Below are positions 59,640 through 64,000 of a DNA stretch of 64,000 nucleotides, piece by piece. Position 1 is the stretch's first letter, and each line of letters begins with the position of its first letter. This stretch comes from Rivularia sp. PCC 7116. Lineage in GTDB: Bacteria; Cyanobacteriota; Cyanobacteriia; Cyanobacteriales; Nostocaceae. The DNA is taken from assembly GCF_000316665.1 (NCBI RefSeq), contig NC_019678.1, positions 248,001 through 312,000 on the forward strand, written 5' to 3'. A model generated the notes under the pieces. The model saw nothing but the letters and a program-made list of their open reading frames with translations. It did no database searches and was not told where the DNA came from. Both the position numbers and the translations under genes were made by a program.

Positions 59640-60515
59640 TTATTCACACCATAAGGTAGGAAATATTGCTGGGTCATTATAATCGGGATTACCACTTGGT
59701 AATTTTCGGCACATTCGATCTAGAAAATGATGAACTTGTTTACCTTGATTTGTGTATACTTGATAGCGGTTATCGTAGTCTTGTAAGTACAAAGCAAATG
59801 CCATGCGAAGTTCATCGCTGCGGTTGGGATAGCTACCATGAATAGTCAAACAATGATGAAAGCTAACCTGACCTTTTTCTAAGATCATTGGTACTTCAAC
59901 AACTTTTTTCCCAGGTTCAAAAAATGAATTTTCTATATCTTTTAAATTTTGATTGTTAAAGGTACGCATATGCTCATTGCCTTTCCATTTATGGCTACCA
60001 TCTATCATTACCAATGGCGCTCTTTTTTCATCAATATCATGGAAAGGAATCCAAGCCGAAAGCATATTGTTAGAGGTGCATATAGAAGAGTAGGAATAAT
60101 CGCTATGCCATCCGACTACACCACCCGATTGATTATTTTTAATCGGAGCCTTATAAACTAAGGTATCTTCAAATAATCTGGTTCCTCTGCTTCTAGCCAA
60201 CTTTGCTGCTATAGCTCCAATAATCGGTTGAAGTAATTTACGCAATTCTTTTTTGCGATAAGAAACGTGTTGATTATTCCTAACTGCATCACCATCTCCA
60301 GGTTTCCAATCGCTGTAACCAGTTGCGTAAGGAATAGTTGCGTCTCTTTCTCCACGATAGAACTTTTGGGCACCTATGAATGCCCGATCAAGAACTTCTT
60401 CAGGAACGATTTTTTTTGATATAAACCAACCGTGTTCTTCGTAAAACGCAATGTCTTCTTCTGTTGGCAATAATTCTAACTGTTCTTGAGACAGCCCTTT
60501 AGTTAAAGTTTCCAT
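59640..60515 (-). CDS. Phytanoyl-CoA dioxygenase (PhyH) family oxygenase
   Basis: 291 residues, Fe(II)/2-oxoglutarate double-stranded beta-helix: iron ligands His137 and Asp139 (VGWHSDYS) and His226 (CLTIHGS), with Arg237 (RMAF) as the oxoglutarate anchor. Hydroxylates a small metabolite or sugar-linked substrate. It sits 78 bp upstream of the GNAT gene and 32 bp after the PLP-enzyme gene, all on one strand, so probably part of the operon for a modified glycan. Confidence 0.9.
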   Translation of the reverse strand: METLTKGLSQEQLELLPTEEDIAFYEEHGWFISKKIVPEEVLDRAFIGAQKFYRGERDATIPYATGYSDWKPGDGDAVRNNQHVSYRKKELRKLLQPIIGAIAAKLARSRGTRLFEDTLVYKAPIKNNQSGGVVGWHSDYSYSSICTSNNMLSAWIPFHDIDEKRAPLVMIDGSHKWKGNEHMRTFNNQNLKDIENSFFEPGKKVVEVPMILEKGQVSFHHCLTIHGSYPNRSDELRMAFALYLQDYDNRYQVYTNQGKQVHHFLDRMCRKLPSGNPDYNDPAIFPTLWCE

Positions 60516-60547
60516 ATATTAATACTTGTTAGTTGTTAATAACTAAA

Positions 60548-61663
60548 TTATCGAGAATTTGCATAAATATATGAATGAATCTCGCTAGTAGTGAAAAATT
60601 CTTTGATAATTTCGACTACGCGAGCAACATCATCCAAGGAATAACGTTGATCTGTAGGTATTGTTAAAATTCTATTTGATAAATCGATTGCATCCAAATC
60701 TTTTGATGTCATACCATTGCCCGGTTGAGGCCAATGAACAGGTGGAAAAATGTTCTTGCTAATCAGATATTTACGTAAAAAGTCTCTAATTTCACGATTT
60801 CTGCAAACGATAATACTGTTAAATGGTACGGAACCATCACCCCAGGTACTAAAAAGTGGCTGCCAATTTTGGTCTTGCTCGGATAAACTTAAGTTTACAA
60901 AATGCCTTATATTAGCTTCTCGTGTTTGTCTAAACCCCTTTATATTCAAACTGCTCAAAACATTTGCCGAAAATGCAGAAATCTTATCATTTTCAACATC
61001 ATCGAGGCTATCTTGACTCTCAATCTCAAGCTGTCGATATGTATCTTTAGAAACACTCCCGCCATTCAGGTAAGCCCGCTTAAGTAGCATCGCACTCAAA
61101 CGTTTGTAAGCACCATCTGACTCAGATTTAGACGCTTTAGGTAATGCTAATTTTTTCCCCGACCAAATTATTGCCCCATCGGGGATGGGTAAAGTTTTAC
61201 GCAGAGAAGCCATTGCGTAATCGGCTTTACTCTGCAATGCCCAAGTTGAAAAAGGGTCGTGGCTATGGTCTTCAACTAAAATTACATTGCTATGGGTTTT
61301 GAACCAATCTTGCCAAATTTCTCCAGATTTAATGCCAAATAAATTCACCGCTAACACCAAATCCCCTGGAGAGGCATCAAGCGTATCAAAATCCGGATAT
61401 TTCTGAGTCGGTAAATCTCGGTACCAGCAGATATCAAAAGCCTTGGCAAGCTTCGATGCTGCTTCCATACAGAAAAAACATGGTAGATGCAACCTTAATT
61501 TCTGGTTGCGCTTTTTGTTGAGAATTTTCTCTAAACCAAATAAGCTAGCGCATCCTGTAGAAAATAATTCGTAATCCGATGGTAAATTAACTGCTTCTCC
61601 TATCGGATTAATAAAATCATTAGACCAGTCGAACTCAGAACCTACCTCCCACAGCTGCTTCAT
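60548..61663 (-). CDS. PLP-dependent aminotransferase-like protein of the glycan cluster
   Basis: 371 residues with a DegT-like fold type I pattern: STGCASLFGLEKIL (substrate/PLP phosphate), VILVEDHSHDPFS (ring Asp) and MASLRKTLPIPDGAI with the likely Schiff-base Lys (about 185). Sequence around these is unusual for the DegT family (SLRKT rather than the usual SFxxxK), so the substrate may differ. Upstream of the PhyH oxygenase. ATG 61663. Confidence 0.78.
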   Translation of the reverse strand: MKQLWEVGSEFDWSNDFINPIGEAVNLPSDYELFSTGCASLFGLEKILNKKRNQKLRLHLPCFFCMEAASKLAKAFDICWYRDLPTQKYPDFDTLDASPGDLVLAVNLFGIKSGEIWQDWFKTHSNVILVEDHSHDPFSTWALQSKADYAMASLRKTLPIPDGAIIWSGKKLALPKASKSESDGAYKRLSAMLLKRAYLNGGSVSKDTYRQLEIESQDSLDDVENDKISAFSANVLSSLNIKGFRQTREANIRHFVNLSLSEQDQNWQPLFSTWGDGSVPFNSIIVCRNREIRDFLRKYLISKNIFPPVHWPQPGNGMTSKDLDAIDLSNRILTIPTDQRYSLDDVARVVEIIKEFFTTSEIHSYIYANSR

Positions 61664-61710
61664 TTGCTTTTACCTCATCAAAAATTTTACGCTTTCCTCA
61701 AACCAATTCA

Positions 61711-62364
61711 TCAAATATTCGCTTTACTACCCATAAACTCTTCACCAGTAGCGTGCCCAGGCTGACTAATTTCTTCTTTCCGCAAGACTTTCACTACTGT
61801 CATCAAGATGATTTTTAAGTCCAACCATAGGCTCCAATTATCTACATACCAAACATCCAATCTAAATTTCTTTTCCCAATTTCCATCCAACAATCTGCGT
61901 CCATTAATTTGCGCCCATCCGGTAATACCAGGTTTAACTTCATGACGACGCGCTTGTTCGGGAGTATAGCGTTCGAGATACTGTACCAATAAAGGGCGAG
62001 GTCCGACAATACTCATATCACCCCTGATAACATTCCACAGTTGTGGAAGTTCGTCTAAACTGCTTTCCCGTAAAAACTCACCAAAAGCAGTCAGACGCAA
62101 TTCGTCATCCAATAAATTACCCTCAGCATCCCGCTCGTCTGTCATGGTACGAAACTTATAGAATCGAAAAATCTTTCCATCCTTACCGGGACGAGGCTGA
62201 CTAAAAATCAACGGACTGCCCATACGAAAATAAATTGCTATCGCCACTATAAATATGATTGGGGATAGCATAATTAGAGCGATGCTTGCGAAAAATCTGT
62301 CTAAAACGGATTTGATGACGCGACTGCTTTTACCACGCTCAGCCTGTAACCCTTGAGCAATCAT
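61711..62364 (-). CDS. Initiating sugar phosphotransferase (WcaJ/PglC type)
   Basis: 217 residues: reentrant or transmembrane segment about 28-48 (FFASIALIMLSPIIFIVAIAI), then the catalytic part with KFRTMTDERDAEG, ESSLDELPQLWNVIRGDMSIVGPRP (about 115-139) and VKPGITGWAQINGR. It moves a sugar-1-phosphate to undecaprenyl phosphate, the first step of a glycan repeat unit. 47 bp gap to the aminotransferase-like gene downstream. Confidence 0.93.
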   Translation of the reverse strand: MIAQGLQAERGKSSRVIKSVLDRFFASIALIMLSPIIFIVAIAIYFRMGSPLIFSQPRPGKDGKIFRFYKFRTMTDERDAEGNLLDDELRLTAFGEFLRESSLDELPQLWNVIRGDMSIVGPRPLLVQYLERYTPEQARRHEVKPGITGWAQINGRRLLDGNWEKKFRLDVWYVDNWSLWLDLKIILMTVVKVLRKEEISQPGHATGEEFMGSKANI

Positions 62365-62726
62365 TGATAAATCCCTTTACTTCAAAGTTCATTCAAAAAT
62401 TTTTGCCGCAATCAGCAGCAATTAACTATTAGACCTCTACAAGAACTAAATCGAGATGAAAGCATATAACCTCACTCGAATAAGCTACTTGGCATTATTA
62501 ATCGAACACACTAAAAATTTAGGAAAGCACATTTCTATAAGCTTTCCGCACTCGGGAAGGTCTTTTCTACCTTTGTATTGCAGTTAAATATGAATAATTA
62601 CCCTATTAGAATTAAGAATCAAATCTTTAATCCATAATAAACATAACTAAGATAAGTTATTTTTTGTTGCCAATTTGGCAGTAATTAATTGATAACCGAT
62701 CTAAAATTACCCGCCACACCTCAAAA
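62365..62726. other. Intergenic region in the glycan cluster
   Basis: 362 bp with no gene and no hairpin with a T-run I could identify. AT-rich toward 62600-62690. Could contain an internal promoter for the sugar transferase and genes downstream of it. Confidence 0.4.
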
Positions 62727-63881
62727 TTAATAAACTCCTAATTCTTTGTAATATTGTGTGAGTCTCTCAAAAACGAATTCCTCGTTATATTCAGCTTCAA
62801 CACGTTCGCGGCTTGCTTTGCCTTGCTTTTGTCGCAGTTGGGGATCGGAAAGTAGCATTCTCAAAGCTTTTGCTAACCTGGTGCTATTCTGAGATGGCAC
62901 AATAAATCCATTTTTTTCATTTACTACTGCTTCTCGACAACCGCGAACATCTGTAGCAACTATTGGTAAATTCATTGCCATGGCTTCGACAATAGAACGA
63001 GGTAATCCTTCGTGAGAGAAAGTAGGTAAGGTAAAAATATCTAAAAGACCTAAAAGTTCTGGGATATCTTGGCGTTCTCCTGTAAGGGTGACGTGTTTCT
63101 CAAGTCCAAGAGCTTTGATTCTTTGATTGAGTTCGATTTGAAAGGGTTCTGGGTCGGTGGTAAGTTGAGAACCAATCACCACAACGTGTAAATTAGGAAA
63201 TTCAGAAATTAACTCTCCTGCGGCTTCAATTAGATATCCGCTTCCCTTTTTACGAGTTAAACGTCCAATTGTACCAATGACTAAACTGGCATCGGGTATA
63301 CCTAATGATTGACGTAATTGTGATTGTGACTCTGGATTTAATCGCGAAGGGTTGAAGCGTTCGATATCGACACCGTTACCCAAGTAGGCTATTTTCTCAG
63401 GCTGACAAAGACCTATTTTTCTGGCAGTGGTAATGTCTTCGTGATTTTGAGTCAGGATTAAATCTGTGATAGTAGCAGCATATTTTTCTATATTTGAGTA
63501 GAAAAAATATTGGCTTGGAGATGATAAATCGTGAAATGGAAAACCATGGGCAGTGTACACAATTGCTTTTACTCCTGCTAATTTAGCTGCAATCCTTCCT
63601 AATACAGCAGCGATAGGAGTATGAACGTGAACTAGATCGTAGTTATTTTCTCTGATAATTTTTGTTAAACCCGAAATACTTTTAAAATTTAGGATTGGAG
63701 AAATTTTCCGATCGATTTGAACCGGATGCACTGTATATCCTTTTTCTTGCAATCTTTGAGCATCTTCATCCCAGGAGCAAGCTATGCCGACTTCAAACCC
63801 TTGGGATAACAAGTAATTTATCTGGGGTAGCAAAAGGATTTCAGCGGTGGTTCCAATTGCACAAATATGTAAAATTTTCAT
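62727..63881 (-). CDS. Glycosyltransferase family 4 protein
   Basis: 384 residues, GT-B fold: ILHICAIGTTAEILLLPQINYL at the N-terminus, VHVHTPIAAVLGRIAAKLAG (about 83-102), VIGTIGRLTRKKGSGYLIEA at the domain junction and HEGLPRSIVEAMAMNLPIVATDVRGCREAV (about 294-323). Likely adds a sugar to the lipid-linked glycan. Its start (63881) is 12 bp after the stop of the cut-off gene upstream, so the two share a transcript. Confidence 0.92.
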   Translation of the reverse strand: MKILHICAIGTTAEILLLPQINYLLSQGFEVGIACSWDEDAQRLQEKGYTVHPVQIDRKISPILNFKSISGLTKIIRENNYDLVHVHTPIAAVLGRIAAKLAGVKAIVYTAHGFPFHDLSSPSQYFFYSNIEKYAATITDLILTQNHEDITTARKIGLCQPEKIAYLGNGVDIERFNPSRLNPESQSQLRQSLGIPDASLVIGTIGRLTRKKGSGYLIEAAGELISEFPNLHVVVIGSQLTTDPEPFQIELNQRIKALGLEKHVTLTGERQDIPELLGLLDIFTLPTFSHEGLPRSIVEAMAMNLPIVATDVRGCREAVVNEKNGFIVPSQNSTRLAKALRMLLSDPQLRQKQGKASRERVEAEYNEEFVFERLTQYYKELGVY

Positions 63882-63893
63882 TTTATTTTCCGA

Positions 63894-64000
63894 TTAATGT
63901 TTTGTTGCACAAATATATAAATCTTTTAGCCATTCCCATTCGAGGACTAATCCTTCTCTAAGGGAAACACAAGGTTGATACGAGAGGATGCGTTTAGCTT
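63894..64000 (-). CDS. NAD-dependent sugar epimerase/dehydratase, C-terminal end only
   Basis: An open minus-strand frame runs from the window edge to TAA 63894-63896 and reads AKRILSYQPCVSLREGLVLE, WEWLKDLYICATKH. The AK-x-LGYEPxVSLREGL pattern is the C-terminus of extended SDR sugar-nucleotide epimerases/dehydratases (GalE/RmlB-like). Only 35 codons are visible. It fits the glycan cluster as the supplier of an activated sugar. Confidence 0.72.
   Translation of the reverse strand, partial: AKRILSYQPCVSLREGLVLEWEWLKDLYICATKH

Overview
The window reads as chromosomal DNA of a filamentous, probably heterocyst-forming cyanobacterium (Nostocales; Rivularia/Calothrix-like is my guess). Signs of this are the many HIP1 octamers (GCGATCGC), low GC, heptanucleotide tandem repeats, many short palindromic interspersed repeats, and cyanobacterial genes such as nblB and a crtD-type carotenoid desaturase. 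No rRNA or tRNA gene was seen.

Layout. 1-8.7 kb: housekeeping and small genes (a cut-off class IV aminotransferase, ftsH, a peptidoglycan-binding protein, a lipoprotein, an SDR protein, mnmE). 6.4-9.8 kb: two gene remnants (Uma2, CHAT), each carrying a copy of the same 113-114 bp MITE. 10-25 kb: an SLH lipoprotein, a PEP-CTERM GDSL hydrolase, an M42 peptidase, a CBS protein, nblB, hslO, a large membrane-anchored repeat protein, crtD, an M16 peptidase and a fructosamine kinase. 25.1-43.0 kb: a complete type I-D CRISPR-Cas locus in the order WYL regulator (divergent), cas3', cas10d, csc2, csc1, cas6, cas4, cas1, cas2, then a 57-repeat, 56-spacer array. 44-50 kb: four two-component genes around a 1.4 kb AT-rich gap. 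51-54 kb: an alcohol dehydrogenase, a zinc-ribbon protein and a glycosyltransferase. 54.9-64 kb: a minus-strand exopolysaccharide/glycan cluster (BY-kinase, two PLP aminotransferases, GNAT, PhyH oxygenase, initiating sugar transferase, glycosyltransferase, cut-off epimerase).

The CRISPR locus is the most interesting part. (1) cas1 is split by an 1134 bp IS630-family element with a TA target duplication; precise removal restores a 334-residue Cas1 frame, so adaptation is probably off or supplied in trans while the interference genes look intact. (2) Between cas3' and cas10d lies a reverse-oriented pair of half-repeats that keep the hairpin and handle but have lost the 5' half, resembling the CRISPR-like regulatory RNAs known from other type I systems. 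(3) The WYL/cas3' promoter region (about 105 bp, including GGACA boxes and the first codons of cas3') is duplicated upstream of cas10d, where it ends in a 9-codon vestigial ORF. (4) The cas2-array interval contains nested, partly mutually exclusive inverted repeats. Points 2 and 3 suggest a two-promoter circuit in which one WYL regulator, and perhaps a crRNA-like guide, controls helicase and Cascade separately.
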